A DNA stretch of 64,000 bases from Rehmannia glutinosa (GCA_016081115.2 CM071930.1:28101641-28165640); one strand, 5' to 3'; shown: positions 22,164 through 33,635, counted from the first letter of the stretch. Notes: a model not told the origin generated them from the letters alone. Numbers and translations: made by a program.

Positions 22164-24656
22164 GATGGAGTAGTGGAGGAAGAAGGATAAGAAGAGGATG
22201 AGAGAGATGAGGAAGGGGGAAAACAAGGAGGAAATGATAAAATAGGAAGAGAGAAACTAAGAGGGGTGGTTGTGAAGTAGAGGAGGACGAAATAAAGAGG
22301 AATAGGGAATTCTTCTTCATTGAAGAATACTGAGCCATGCAATGTAAATCTGCCGGATGGATGAAGACATTTATAACCTTTGTGATAAGGGTTGTAACCA
22401 AGAAAGACACACTTAGAAGTTTTGAATTGGAGTTTATTGTTATTATAGGGTCTAAGGTATGGATAACAAGCACATCCAAAAACCTTGAGAAATGTGTAGT
22501 CTGGCTGAGTGTGAAAAAGTAAGGTGAAAGGAGAGATATTACCAAGAGTAGGAGAGGGTAGCCTATTTATAAGAAATGTTGTTGTAGTAAAAGCATCCAT
22601 CCATAAGGAGAGGGGTAAGGAGACTTGAGCTAGAAGAGATAAACCAACCTCATTAATATGTAGGTGTTTCCTCTTAGCTCTACCATTCTGTTGGTGTGTA
22701 TAAGGACAGGAGAATCTATGTTGAATGCCTAGTTTAAGAACAAGAGGAGACAGGGCTTTGAATTCACCACCATTATTAGTATGAAGAGCTTTGATTTTGG
22801 AGTTAAATTGTCTTTCCACTATAGTATTGAATTAAACAAAGGTAGGATATACATCAGAATTGTGAGTTAAAGGAAACAACCAAGTGTATCTAGTGAAATC
22901 ATCAACAAAGTTCACATAAAATATGTAGCCATTACTAGACACATGTGCTGGACCCCATACATCATAGTGTATAATTTGAAATGGTGCTGTTGTTTTAGTG
23001 GGAACAGATGGAAAATGCATAGCATGTTGTTTCCCAAGTTTACAAGATTCACAGAAAGATAAGTTATTCACTGAACCAGAGAGATTTAGTTGTTTGAGTA
23101 TGATTTGTAAAGTTTTTGGACAAGGATAGCCTAACTTGTTATGCCACAAATTTACATTTAAATTTTGAGCAACATTACAAGAAGGAAGAGTACGTGAAGA
23201 AGTAACAGAGTTATTGAAAATTGAATTACAAGCAGAAGACACAAAATATTGAGAAGCAGGCTGAGTTGAGATACGAGACAGGTCAAGTTGATACAGCCCA
23301 TCCTTAAGTGTTCCTTGCAATAGCACTTTGTGAGTCCTCTTGTCCTTGACAAGGCAAAAGGATTCATGAAATTCAATATAAGCATAATTATCCTTTGTAA
23401 ATTGAGAAATACTGAGAAGGTTCTTTGTAATGTCAGAAACATAAAGAATGTTTTTAAGAAGTAATGGTTTAGGAATTGTAGAAGGAGAAGAAATGCTAGG
23501 AATAACAGAAGAGCCAACATAAGATATGGCAATTTGAGAAACATTACCAAGAACAAAACATGTCTTTGCCAAGGTATTCAGACTGCACATCAAGATTCTG
23601 AAGTTGAGAAGTAATGTGATTGGTTGCTCCACTATCAACATACCAATCGATGGCAAAGAAATGTGCACCATGTGTTTGAAGTCTTCGGAAGAAGCGAAGG
23701 CACGATTCATAGAGGAACCTGGAACCAGTTTGTAGGACCAACAAAAGAGACATCAAATTTTTTGAAACACTTGGAAGCAAGATGATTATTCTTGCCACAA
23801 ATCTGGCAAGCAGGTTTGCCTCTTCCAAACCTACCTCTACCACGACCTCTATGAAAGGAATTTCCACCAGTAAAACCACCTCTTGAATTAGAATCAGAAA
23901 AATTACCTCTACCAAATAAGTTACCACCAGAAAAACTACCTCGAGCACCAGAAAACTGAGAACCAGACTTTTGATGCACCAAATTTGCCGAATGAAAACT
24001 ACTAGAATCAGAAACAGAGTTAAATTACTGATGAATCCTCATTTCATGAGTCTGTAGAATAAATTGGACTTCAGGCAAATAAAGAGAATCAAATCGAGAA
24101 GTGAGATTCACAATCACAAATTCAAACTAAGATCCAAGACCTCCTAAAATATACATAGTCAATTCCTCATCAGTTATAGGACTCCCAACTGCATTCATTC
24201 CATCAGCAATGTTTCACATTTTTAGAATAAAATCATTAATAGACAAATCTCCTTTCTTAAGAGTTTGAAGCTGAAATCGAAGATTCATAACTCTAGTCTT
24301 GATTGACCTCTGAAAAGACTATCAAGCACACTCCATAGCTCAGCAGAGCTTGTGCAACAAGCAACATGCCCCATCATGGATTCAGTAATTGATGCAAGTA
24401 ACCAACTAAACAAAAAATGATCCTTACGTGGCCATTGAACAAATGCATGATTAAGATCACAGGAGGAAGCAATACCAGAATAGGATGATAGAAATTTAGG
24501 CGGAGCAACAAAAGATCCAAGCAGGAAATCTTCAAATCCATGCGCACATACAATAGAAAGTACCCATGCACGCCAATAAACATAATTTCCACGATCTAAA
24601 TGAAGAATAAGAGCAGTTAGACTGGGAAGAACGCAAGGAGAATCAGAATTCGCCAT
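22164..24656 (-). pseudogene. Gag, protease and integrase of Copia element C
   Basis: Minus-strand start at 24656 (MANSDSPC). The RE1-type gag follows with HLDRGNYVYWRAWVL and SWLLASITESMMGH, then frameshifts. A Gly/Arg/Ser-rich stretch and CCHC knuckle (CQICGKNNHLASKC) lie within 23982-23707. The protease has WYVDSGATNHIT. Integrase spans about 23180-22400: LWHNKLGYP, CESCKLGKQH (zinc-binding end), HYDVWGPAH, then HTNNGGEF and QQNGRAKRKH. The second catalytic Asp is Asn and the DDE Glu is Lys here, each explained by G-to-A. Element A separates this from RT at 7814-8579. Confidence 0.9.
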
Positions 24657-24759
24657 GAAAAATAGAGAACAGCAGGCGAAGAGCAAAAAATAAGAGAACT
24701 CTGCCGGAAATGAACAGTAATCGCCTGTCGGAAAAATTAATCATCGGAGAAGAAGGTCG

Positions 24760-24772
24760 GCTCTAGATACCA
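24760..24772 (-). other. Primer-binding site of element C
   Basis: On the minus strand this reads TGGTATCTAGAGC, the tRNA-Met type site with a changed centre (normally TGGTATCAGAGC). It adjoins the LTR at 24773 and precedes gag by about 100 bases. Confidence 0.75.
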
Positions 24773-24957
24773 TGCTAATGTTATTGATATTGATCATATT
24801 TGAGAGAAATGAAAGTTGTATTATTCATCCACTGTGAGTGTATTTATACAAAGAAGAATGAAGAGTTAGTTCGCCTATAACAGACTTAACTCACTTGAAC
24901 AGTGCTAACTAACTATTTGTTACAAGGTAACAAAACTGATAACTAATGTTATACTCA
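24773..24957 (-). repeat. Short LTR shared by Copia fragments C' and C
   Basis: About 185 bp on the minus strand, starting TGAGTATAACATTAG after a polypurine-like ATCGGGGGAGCG and ending CAATAACATTAGCA before the primer site. It contains TATAAATAC, a TATA box. It serves as the 3' LTR of the C' fragment and the 5' LTR of element C, which implies recombination between two copies. The exact terminus is uncertain by a few bases. Confidence 0.65.
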
Positions 24958-25437
24958 ATACGCTCCCCCGATAAACTAAACTAGGATCGGCCCCAAGTGA
25001 CGACTTATGATGCAAGCAAGCGAAATGAGCGGTGAGAGTGGCTTGGTAAAAACATCGCTAAGCGATCTTCACTGGGACAAAACGAACATCAGTCTCACCA
25101 GAATGCATCTTTTCCCGTACAAAATGGACGTCAATTTCAATATGCTTTGTGCATGAATGAAAAACAGGATTTTGGGCCAACCAAAAGTGACAGCCAATGT
25201 AAAGACAATTCGAATTGTAACAGGTTTGACAACAGGTTTGAAAGTATCACAATAGTTCACACCAGCTGATTGTTGAAATCCCTTTGCAATAAGCCTAGCC
25301 TTGTACTTATCTAGATTGCCATTTGTTTTATATTTCACCCTAAGCACCCATTTGTGATCCACCACAGACATGGAGTCATCATAAGGAACCAACTCCTATT
25401 TCTTATTTCTAACAAGAGCATCAAATTCATCATAAAC
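24958..25437 (-). pseudogene. RT and RNase H fragment of a second C-family element (C')
   Basis: On the minus strand: MVPYDDSMSVVDHKWVLRV and RLIAKGFQQSAGVNYCDTF, very close to the C element RT at 8160-8390. It then jumps abruptly after TFGWP to a decayed RNase H end (FIHAQSILKLTSILYGKRC) just before the polypurine tract. Most of RT and RNase H, including YVDD, is deleted. The right end abuts the Athila-2 LTR near 25437. Confidence 0.8.
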
Positions 25438-25729
25438 ATTGATTGTATTTAATATTGTAGAAACATGTTGAGATTATGTGCCTAGGGTTGCTTTCGTATT
25501 TGTTGAAAAGACTTGTGGAGTTCGGTTTTACAAATTTACTTCTTTTAGTTTTTGTTCCTTAGATTTATAAAACTTGTGATTTTCGATCGCTTCAATGAAA
25601 TTGGAATACGATGTTATTATAGCTTTAAGTGTTTCATATTCAATCACTGAGGAATACGATCGTGCTTGCCATTATTCTATAAACTACGTTATACAATTGC
25701 AGGATCGCGATCAAAAATTTTGCCAAACA
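25438..25729 (+). repeat. Truncated 5' LTR of Athila-2
   Basis: The last 290 or so bases of an Athila LTR, aligning with Athila-1 6374-6670 (shared ATGTTGAGATTATGTGCC, then TTGGAATRCGATGTTATTATAG). The first 1.1 kb is absent and the left edge abuts C'. It ends CCAAACA. Confidence 0.75.
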
Positions 25730-25734
25730 AGTTT

Positions 25735-25752
25735 TGGCGTCGTTGTCGGCGA
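25735..25752 (+). other. Primer-binding site of Athila-2 (mutated)
   Basis: TGGCGTCGTTGTCGGCGA differs from the Athila-1 site TGGCGCCGTTGCCGGGGA by two C-to-T changes and one G-to-C. Confidence 0.8.
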
Positions 25753-25946
25753 TTTAAAGATTCTACTTAGATATACTAATAAGTAGTTTAATTTTAATTG
25801 AAGCAAAACTTTTTTGGTAAATATTTTTTCTCTTTTATTTTTCGATTTCTTTTGTAAATATTTTTTATATTTTCGATTTTATTATTTTAGTAAATAATTT
25901 TAATTACTTTGGTTCTAACATTGTTTTTGTTTAGTGCCATTAGTGC

Positions 25947-27296
25947 ATGATCAAGCGTTCCAGATCTGCCCAGTCAATATCGATTGATTTGGAAATTGAG
26001 AAAACAGCGAAACAACTAAGGAAAAGATCTATAGCAATGGTGGATGGGAATAATCGAGAATGGCGTGAATAACGGGAATAATGGCGAACACCAAGCTAGG
26101 GTGGATGGACATGACGGATTGTGGAAAGGCCGTGAGAAGAGCGATTGGGGACTACTTCAAAAGGAGGTTAGTCGACTTATGGGGTGTGGCCCATCGCCGA
26201 TCAATGTAAATAAGTTTGAACTAAAACCAACATTGATCCGAGATGGTTTCACAAAATCGGTTTGGAGGCAGAGCCGTTGAAGATCAAACGCGCGGCACAA
26301 TTCTTAAAAATGTGCAATCTTGTCAAGATGAATGGTGTTTCGAAGACATCATTCGATCGCCTTTTTGCATTCTCTCTGCGCGATAAGGCTAAGGGATGGT
26401 TATGCTCTCTGACACCACCCATAGCAGATTGGGTTGAACTAAGTCAGCAGTTTCTAGCCAAATACTTCCCCCCTAGTAAAACATTGCAATTGAAATCTGA
26501 AATCACCCAGTTTAGGTAGTTAGATTGAGCCATTGTATAAGGCATGGGATAGATTCAAATATTTACTGAGGAAGTGCCCTCATCATTGATATCGATTACC
26601 AACAGTTGAGTTCGATATTTCTATAATGGTTTAAGTGGCAACACGAGAACTTTTATAGATGTTGCATCTAGAGGTGCACTGCTAGGGAAATATCTAGAGG
26701 AGACACTATAATTGTTAGAGGAGATGGTAAACAATAGTTACCAGTAGCTATCCGAGAGATCCAATGTCCGACGTGTGGCGGAAGTCCATGATGAGAAAGT
26801 TTCCATGCTCACTGAATAAGTATCCGTGATGAACATGAAAGCTGGATGCGGTGCGAAAGTGACTCCTAGAGATCCTGCAGTTGTTGAAGAAGAAGCTAAT
26901 TTTGTGGGATAGCAGAGGAACTTCAACAACAACTATAAAAATAATATGACACCCAATTACTATCATTCGGGGCTGCGAAATCATGAGAACTTTATTCTAT
27001 ATGCGAATAACAAAAACATTATGCAGCCACCTCGGGGATTTAATATGGGTAATCAAGGTAGAACGGAGTCAAGTGACAAGAAAGCATATGTGAAGGAGAT
27101 GATATCCTCATTTATCGGAGAAACTAGAGCTAGATTGAATAAGGATGAAGCAAAGATAGACATGATTGAGGAACAAGTCACTCAGTTGAACACAAACGTA
27201 AATGCGAGATTGAAATCTATGGAAATACAAGTAGCCCATATCGCTACTACAGTGGAGCCAACATCAAAATGGCAAATTCCCAAGCGATGTTGCACT
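25947..27296 (+). pseudogene. Athila-like gag of Athila-2
   Basis: The ATG at 25947 opens MIKRSRSAQSISIDLEIEKT, the same basic start as in Athila-1. The gag core follows with FELKPTLIRDG (26217-26250), FLKMCNLVKMNGVSKTSF, FSLRDKAKGWLCSL, WVELSQQFLAKYFPPSKT (to 26519), RKCPHH and FYNGLSGN-like sequence, and a glutamate-rich region (26880-26910). The last segment (26946-27299) is a helical, charged C-terminus with VTQLNTNVNARLKSMEIQV. Several stops and frameshifts break it. Protease and the rest of pol, expected next, are absent. Confidence 0.85.
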
Positions 27297-27639
27297 TAAT
27301 CCGAGAGAACAGTGCAACGCCATTTGTCTGATGGAGGGTACAAATTATGAGGGCTCAAAGATTTCAAACGATACAGTTCAGCGGCAGTGAAACTATAAAT
27401 ATGAAGTCTGGCTGAAGACGTAAAACTTAGCGCTTTTTGGGAGGCAACCCAAATTATTTCTTATTTTTGTTTATTTTGTTTTGATCGCCTTCGGTTAATT
27501 TGATTTTAATTACATTTTAATTTTAGTATTAATGTAATTTTTAGTTTTGTTTTATTTTGTAAGTTGTTGTGTAGGAGGCGTCATGGCGAACTCTAGGTTT
27601 TATGAAGAAAAAAAAAAGAAAAATTACATCACACGACCA
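27297..27639 (+). other. Junction where pol is missing, and post-pol segment of Athila-2
   Basis: At 27417-27455 there is ACGTAAAACTTAGCGC followed by TTTTTGGGAGGCAACCC, a landmark normally found after the pol stop codon in Athila-type elements. It lies only about 120 bases after gag. No protease, RT or integrase motif was seen in any frame here. Confidence 0.6.
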
Positions 27640-28058
27640 TGTGAACCATCCACACGGGCCGTGTGACCTGAAAACAGAGACCAGTCACATGGTCGGGTCG
27701 TGTGACATCCACACAGTCGTGTGAGAAAAGGTATCAGACAACAACGGGCAATCGCACGGGCCATGCAATATGAGTCAGTCGAATTTCTTCCCCTTTTAAC
27801 TTCAAACACTCAATTTTTATCTCCCTTTCTCCTACCCAAACCCTACCACTCTAAAATACTCTCTCAAATACCCAAACTCATCTCTAAATCTCTTCAAATT
27901 TCACTTCAAATCTTACACCACAAACATAAATTCTTCATCTTCTCAAGAAATCCATCACTCAATTCTTCTAATTCCTCAACTTTCACAAGTTCTTCTTCAA
28001 GTTTGGGGGTTTTTAACCTTCAAATTTTAGATTTTTACAACTTCAAAACTTGATTTTT
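27640..28058 (+). promoter_or_regulatory. Palindromic motif cluster and pyrimidine-rich leader before the Athila-2 third ORF
   Basis: 27640-27770 holds GC-rich palindromic motifs (ACACGACCATGTG, CACACGGGCCGTGTG, CACATGGTCGGG, ACAGTCGTGTG). From 27780 the sequence becomes C/T-rich, including CCTTTCTCCTACCC and AAACCCTACCACTC, and stays so up to the ATG at 28059. It resembles a plant gene 5' leader with an AAACCCTA-type motif. Elements A, B and D have a comparable leader at the same place. Confidence 0.5.
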
Positions 28059-29325
28059 ATGGCTTCGATAGGGGGAGAAAGAGGAACTAGGAGGAATACA
28101 AGAAGGAGAAGGGAGCCAACCAGAGCCTGAACCTGAGCCCCAATTGGAGTATGTGGTCGATCAACTGGAGTTCTCCAATGTAATTGTGTCGGATGAAACA
28201 CACAGGGCTATATGGGCGGTGATCTATTTTCGACCATGTATTTCTACAAGGTATGCCGATGAACCTACTCTCGCTAATTTGGGTTTGTTGGAGGATTTTC
28301 ATGCTTTGTGTGGGCGTATAGATTGGCATGAATTGTTGAATGGGCATTGCACTATATATTCAATTTATACACTTGAGTTCTTGAGTAGTTTTGAATTAGT
28401 AGTCTGGAAATTGAATTTGATGGGGATTAGGTTCCGTTTAGCCAATGAGTCGTGGGAGTTATCAATTGATGATTTGTATGCGATTCATAAAACTCCGGCT
28501 TATGGGGTGGAGAAACATGAGGAATTTATTAAGGATAGATTTTGGAGGGAGATAATGGGAAAACGGTTTTATACGTCGGGTACCTCGAAGGCGCCTAACA
28601 TTCAGAATAAGGGGAATTTCTCTATGTACAATGTACCTTAGCAGAAACAGTGTTCGCGAGAGAAGATATCAAAGGAGACTTAGGAATAGACGAGTTGTTT
28701 ATTATTTAGTGTATGGCTTTGGGGACGGAGGTTGTGCCAAATGTTGGAGTGATGATAGCCCGAAAATTTGATAGAGTGAGAAAGCAAGAAAGGGGAGGAA
28801 TTTACATTGGTGGGCTTATTACTCCTACGAGCACTTTAATTTGAGCTTGTGGGGTATGCGGAAAGCGGATGGACCAAAATTGATTGATATATTTGTACAT
28901 GAAGATGATTCATTTTGATGGGTGTGATTATTGGTTGAATCATGACGATAGAACGAGAGTTAGGCTCCTAAACCCGACCGCTACATCGTCGAGAAATAGG
29001 AGTAATTGGTTGATGAGGTGATCGGGACTGCGATCATGAGGAGCAAGTGAGCCTATACAAGGAATAGATATCACAGGAATCCTTTAGACAAAGGAGGTAA
29101 CAAGCCATGAAACATGAGTGATAGGATTGAAAGGGTGGACGCCGATGTGGGGAAGTTATTAGCGATACTTATCGATTGGCAGCGACGATTGATGAGTATC
29201 ATACTAAGTATTTCAGCGGTTTGACGCCATCACTCGGCGGCGGCAAAGATATGTACGAGATGATGTCTTGTATGGATCGAGCACATATCTTAGGGCCACT
29301 ACCCTCGCCTCCACCACCACAATGA
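28059..29325 (+). pseudogene. Post-pol third ORF of Athila-2 (plant transposon-protein-like domain)
   Basis: The ATG at 28059 begins a basic Arg-rich N-terminus; a frameshift before 28144 leads to the conserved domain (to 28641) with RAIWAVIYFRPC, GLLEDFHALCGRIDWHELL, YTLEFLSSFELVVWKL and SWELSIDDLYAIHKTP. Beyond 28641 the frame is broken, but pieces such as LGIDELFI, NVGVMIARKFDRV and HHSAAAK-like stretches continue to a stop near 29325. In Athila elements the ORF at this position has been called envelope-like; I see no signal peptide or hydrophobic anchor here. Function unknown. Confidence 0.65.
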
Positions 29326-30820
29326 TTTTGTAAGTACTTTTTACGCATTTCGCTTTCTTTTGATAATTTCCTCATATGTTCGGGACAAAGCATATTTTAA
29401 GTTTGGGGGATTGTCAAGAATACGTAAATTAGTATTATTGCATTATTGCATTGCATTTAGGATTACATGTGGAGCATATAAAATTTGCATAAAACGTTTT
29501 TCAAAAACATAATTTTTTGATATTTTGTTTTTATTTTAGCATATTTATCGCTTTAGCACGTTTAATGGCTTTTGTGTGATTTGGGATCAAGAATTCGAAA
29601 AAGAAAAAAAAAACTTTCTCATTATTTTACTCTTGAGCATTTGATTTTATGAGATGAAATATTTTTGTGAATAATGTGATGAATTGTTGAGGATGTCTTT
29701 TACTTGTTCGACATTAGTTAATAAAATTGGGTATTTGAGCATGATGCGAAAAATAAGCATGTGAGTTTGTGTGCCTATAACTGCTTTCATCTTATGCAGT
29801 CTTATTTTTTCTTGAGTGTTTCATTCATGAATGTTAGAATTCTAGAACTTGCTTTGGTATCTTCATTGAAGCCATGTGTGTGTGTGTGCAATTTTTGAAA
29901 ATGATTTAAGGTCATCTTTGTATAGCCTACTTAGCCTAAAAAACCTACCTATGAACTCATTATTCCCTATTTAGCCACTTTGAGCCTTAACTTTTTATTG
30001 TTAGCCACATTGTGGTCTTTAAAATTGAAAGATGATTTCTATCACTAAAATTACTTGAGCTTATATAAGATGAATAGTTTGGGGAGATGCTATAAAATTA
30101 TGAAAAAGAGAAAGTTGGCAAAAGAATGAGGGATGAGCTTGATGCTCGAGTAAATGAAAGAATAATGAAGCTCAAAAAGAAAGAAAAACTCGAAAAAGAA
30201 AGAGATAAATCGAGCCAAAGAAAAATAAGAAAGAAAATTCAGGAAATTTTGAGGAATTGAGAGCTTGAGGATAAAGAAAAAAAGGAGAAAAGGCCTAGAA
30301 TGAAAAAAAAGGAGAAAAAGGGTGGAGTTGAGTTGAAAAATAACAATTCTTGAAAAGAATGATTTTTGTGGTGAAAGTGGTTGGTGAATTACAAGTCCTG
30401 TACTTAAATTCTATTTGTTCAATCAAGTCACTTAATCCATATTTTTCCTACCCAAAAAGCCTACATTACAACCAAATGAAAAGTCCTTTTTGATTCTTAA
30501 ATTGTGCACGCTAAAGTGGTAGAGATGTTAAATGATTTGCAAGCCTATGGTAGTTCCACATTCATTGAATTGATTTTGAGTACATACACTTCCCATACAC
30601 TTTGAGAGTAGAGTAATACACTACTTCTTGTGAGGCGCGATGTCGAGTACCCGGAAGAGTATTGATTATGTCAAACTTGTGATTGATGACTTCTTGATAA
30701 TGAATTGCATGGTTTACTTGAATATGGAGTCAAATGAGATTGAATGTTTATAGTATTCTTGTGTCTTCTTCGAACCCATTGAGATTAGGTTTCCTAAATT
30801 GCTCGGGGCGGGCAATGATT
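29326..30820 (+). other. Non-coding 3' region of Athila-2 with purine-rich tract
   Basis: No gene is supported. TAAGTTTGGGGGATTGTC at 29398-29415 is a second polypurine-like copy before the real one. From 30101 to about 30340 the plus strand is strongly purine-biased (many AAAGAAAG and AAAAAGGAGAAAAAGG runs). A GTGTGTGTGTG run is at 29875-29887. Confidence 0.5.
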
Positions 30821-30836
30821 TAAGTTTGGGGAATTT
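30821..30836 (+). other. Polypurine tract of Athila-2
   Basis: TAAGTTTGGGGAATTT directly precedes the LTR start TGATACGTG. It is a short purine tract of the Athila type. Confidence 0.6.
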
Positions 30837-31051
30837 TGATACGTGTAAAATATACGTGCATTTAAGGGCTCAAAATGATATATATTTGATGCATTTGCAC
30901 GCATATTTAGTGTATTTTACTTGGTTTCCTTATAAGGAATGATATTGCATATTCTTGTAACTTTTTAAAGGAAAAGAGCTTAAATGGAAAGATATCGGTT
31001 GGAAGGCCCGGATAAGATCAAGAGTGTGAAGACTGCTCAGTTGGAACCACT
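30837..31051 (+). repeat. Start of the 3' LTR of Athila-2, cut by the gap
   Basis: TGATACGTGTAAAATATACG matches the Athila-1 LTR start. Only 215 bases are visible before the run of N. Confidence 0.8.
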
Positions 31052-31151
31052 NNNNNNNNNNNNNNNNNNNNNNNNNNNNNNNNNNNNNNNNNNNNNNNNN
31101 NNNNNNNNNNNNNNNNNNNNNNNNNNNNNNNNNNNNNNNNNNNNNNNNNNN
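31052..31151. other. Assembly gap (100 N)
   Basis: Exactly 100 N. This is a conventional scaffold gap of unknown true size, so the rest of the Athila-2 LTR and anything after it may be missing. Frames reading across it have no meaning. Confidence 0.99.
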
Positions 31152-32063
31152 AAAATATTGCATGGATTATTGATCATGTTTTAAATTTATCCTTTCAATT
31201 TTAGTTTCGTGGATTCAAAATTATATATTTACATTATGATACATATCTATCTATTATATTTAGAAAATAATCAGTTGCATTAATTCTCCGATAAATGTGT
31301 TAAAGATTGAAATCATATATATAATATATAATATTGTATGTATCTATGTATTATAATTTAATAAATAATTCACCATATCATTATTGTCAAAAAATATTCA
31401 CATACAAGTTGATATTATAAATGTATTCAAATTTGCATTATAAATCAATTTTAGATATAAAATAGATGTACACATATATTGAATTTGTAAAAAGATGAAT
31501 ACCATACGAATTTAAACATTATTGTGTACATACTTTTTTGAATATATGATAAGTTAATACTTATTGCATAAAAGAAATAATATTTGTTATTTTATTATGT
31601 TATATTTATTTTTAATATCAAACATAGAAGAATTATTGTTCATTCGTTTATGGTATAAGATATTTTCTTAAATAACCATGATTTGAGTAGAATTATATTG
31701 TTAATCAATCAAATGGCACTCCAAGTTTATTTATTAAATTAATGTTTATAGTAATTTATTGAATCTAATTTAATTTAGTTGTTGGAAATTTTAAATAGAA
31801 CATATAATTTTTAAATTTTAAACAACTACTTCATAGTGCTCTCCATGTATTAAATTATTGTAATAACTATTATTTTATTATTCTTACATTATTTTGTTCT
31901 GGTCAAGATGTGTTAACATGCACCACTTTTTTCCCGTTCGTGAGGCGGTTTGGGTTTTGATATGCCCGTCTATCCACACCTATTACCATTCCCACAATAT
32001 ATTAATTAATATAAAAAATATACAATATTTTATTATATATATTCGTGCATCGCAGGAGCATTA
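31152..32063. other. AT-rich DNA without recognisable genes
   Basis: Very AT-rich, with no coding or transposon signature that I can support. It ends at the TACTA target site of element B (32064-32068), so the piece right of B (from 45863) was once contiguous with it. Confidence 0.6.
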
Positions 32064-32068
32064 TACTA

Positions 32069-33621
32069 TGTAGGTCCAAGCGGGCGTAAGTAAGTTTTAG
32101 AAGGGGGTTGAATAAACCTTACCAACTTTTTTGATTTTAGTCCTTTTAAAATATTACGAGTTAATACACAACTAAGTACTTGAGGGATAGCTAAGTTAGT
32201 TAATCGTGAGAATTAGCCACTCAGCGGGCTCGATATTTGTTGATAGAATAACTCACTGCTTAGTCTAAACCTTAACTTGGTTGTGAAGAGATTTTCATTG
32301 GAAGACTTAACACCCTTGAATTTGATTTAACTTTGTTTTAACACTGGTTTTAGACTTTGTTATTTATCGGTTGGATAGCAAATTATCGTGAGATATAAAA
32401 TATGTGTGCGGAGGAACGTAAATATCTTTGAAATATAAATGACACAAGTAAATTATATAGAGGTTCGAAGATGGGGTAATTCTTCTACTCCTCTCTTCTC
32501 CAACTCTGGAAGAATCCACTAAGTAATGATCAGTACAAAGTGGTTATCGGATCCCAGAGACAAGTCTTGATCATGCGGTGACTTGCTCCTTGGACTCGGT
32601 GTGGAGATGCCTTGGTCACACGGTGGCTTCTCGTCAGGCTCGGATTCTTCAGGCGGGCCGCTTTGCTACTTAAGCTTACTTTCTCAAACTTCTTGGATTT
32701 GATCACGAAGCCCTCCAATAACTTGAGATTGGTTCGACTCAACCTTCCTACAATCCTCCTTGGAAAGCAGACCCCTTTTGATTCTTCAAAAGTTTCTCTT
32801 CAAAAGTTTGAAGTTGTCTTTCCTTCACAGCTTGGTGTTGGATCGATTTCCTTCGAGATTTAGGCTTGAGGATTTTGCTTGAATAACTTGAGAATATTTG
32901 CAGGTTACAGTTTGAATATTGCTTGATCTCTCAGGTGTGCAAGGTTCGGGTAACCTTTTCAATGCGATTCTCGGCCTTTTTATAGTGAACTTTTCAAAAT
33001 CTGCCAGTTGAAGAGATAGGCTGATTTTCAAAAGTCACTTGTGTTTGTTGGCTTGTCTTGTCGCAGTCCTTGATGTTGACATATCCTCGTATTTAATGTC
33101 TTGCAGCATTGCAGCGTCTCTGACACTTGGTACAGTGTTTCCCATTGGTTTGTTCCTTTTGCACACAATGGAACTAACACTTATATCTCGACAACTTTAA
33201 CCTGGTTACTATTTCGAGTAACATTCTTGACTTTTACCAATGGATTTTCGAGTTGTCTTGATTTGACTGCAGTCTTTTATTCCCCAGGTGACTTTGAGTT
33301 AGCTTCCAATCATTGGATGACTCATCCGTCACTTCAACTGAGACTTGGCTTGAGTTGACTTGATCGACTCTTCATACAGATTGTATCACACCGATACTCC
33401 TTCAAATCGAGTCCTTGATCTTCTTTCTTGGCCATAATTTATTGCTCCTCATCAAAGTCTTCACTTCGGTCTTGATTGACTTCTTGTATTTCCAGCATAG
33501 TGACTTGACTAAACATTCACCTATCTATTACAATACAAATTACAAAGAAAATGGGGTGCCAACTTTCTAATCTAAGTTTTACATAGCATTCATCAAAATC
33601 TAAACAATAAATTTCCCAATA
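32069..33621 (-). repeat. 3' LTR of element B
   Basis: 1,553 bp. On the minus strand it begins TATTGGGAAAT (the terminal TG is mutated to TA) and ends TTGGACCTACA at 32069. A TATAAAA box lies at 32978-32984. It matches the family along its length. Confidence 0.93.
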
Positions 33622-33635
33622 ATTTCCCCCTTTTT
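33622..33635 (-). other. Polypurine tract of element B
   Basis: AAAAAGGGGGAAAT on the minus strand, preceded by CATC and followed by the 3' LTR. Confidence 0.85.

Larger units (their letters stand above)
25438..31051 (+). mobile_element. Athila-like Gypsy retrotransposon lacking pol (Athila-2)
   Basis: Order: truncated 5' LTR, primer site, gag, a short post-pol segment, motif cluster, pyrimidine-rich leader, third ORF, long untranslated region, polypurine tract and the start of the 3' LTR, then the assembly gap. No protease, RT, RNase H or integrase is present between gag and the third ORF, so an internal deletion of several kilobases is inferred. Gag, primer site and LTRs match Athila-1. 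Confidence 0.85.

Noticed and set aside
28059..29325. Calling the third ORFs envelope genes
   Set aside because: No signal peptide, cleavage site or transmembrane segment is visible. The envelope label rests only on position.
30930..31184. Open frames across 31052-31151
   Set aside because: They consist mainly of N and arise from the gap.
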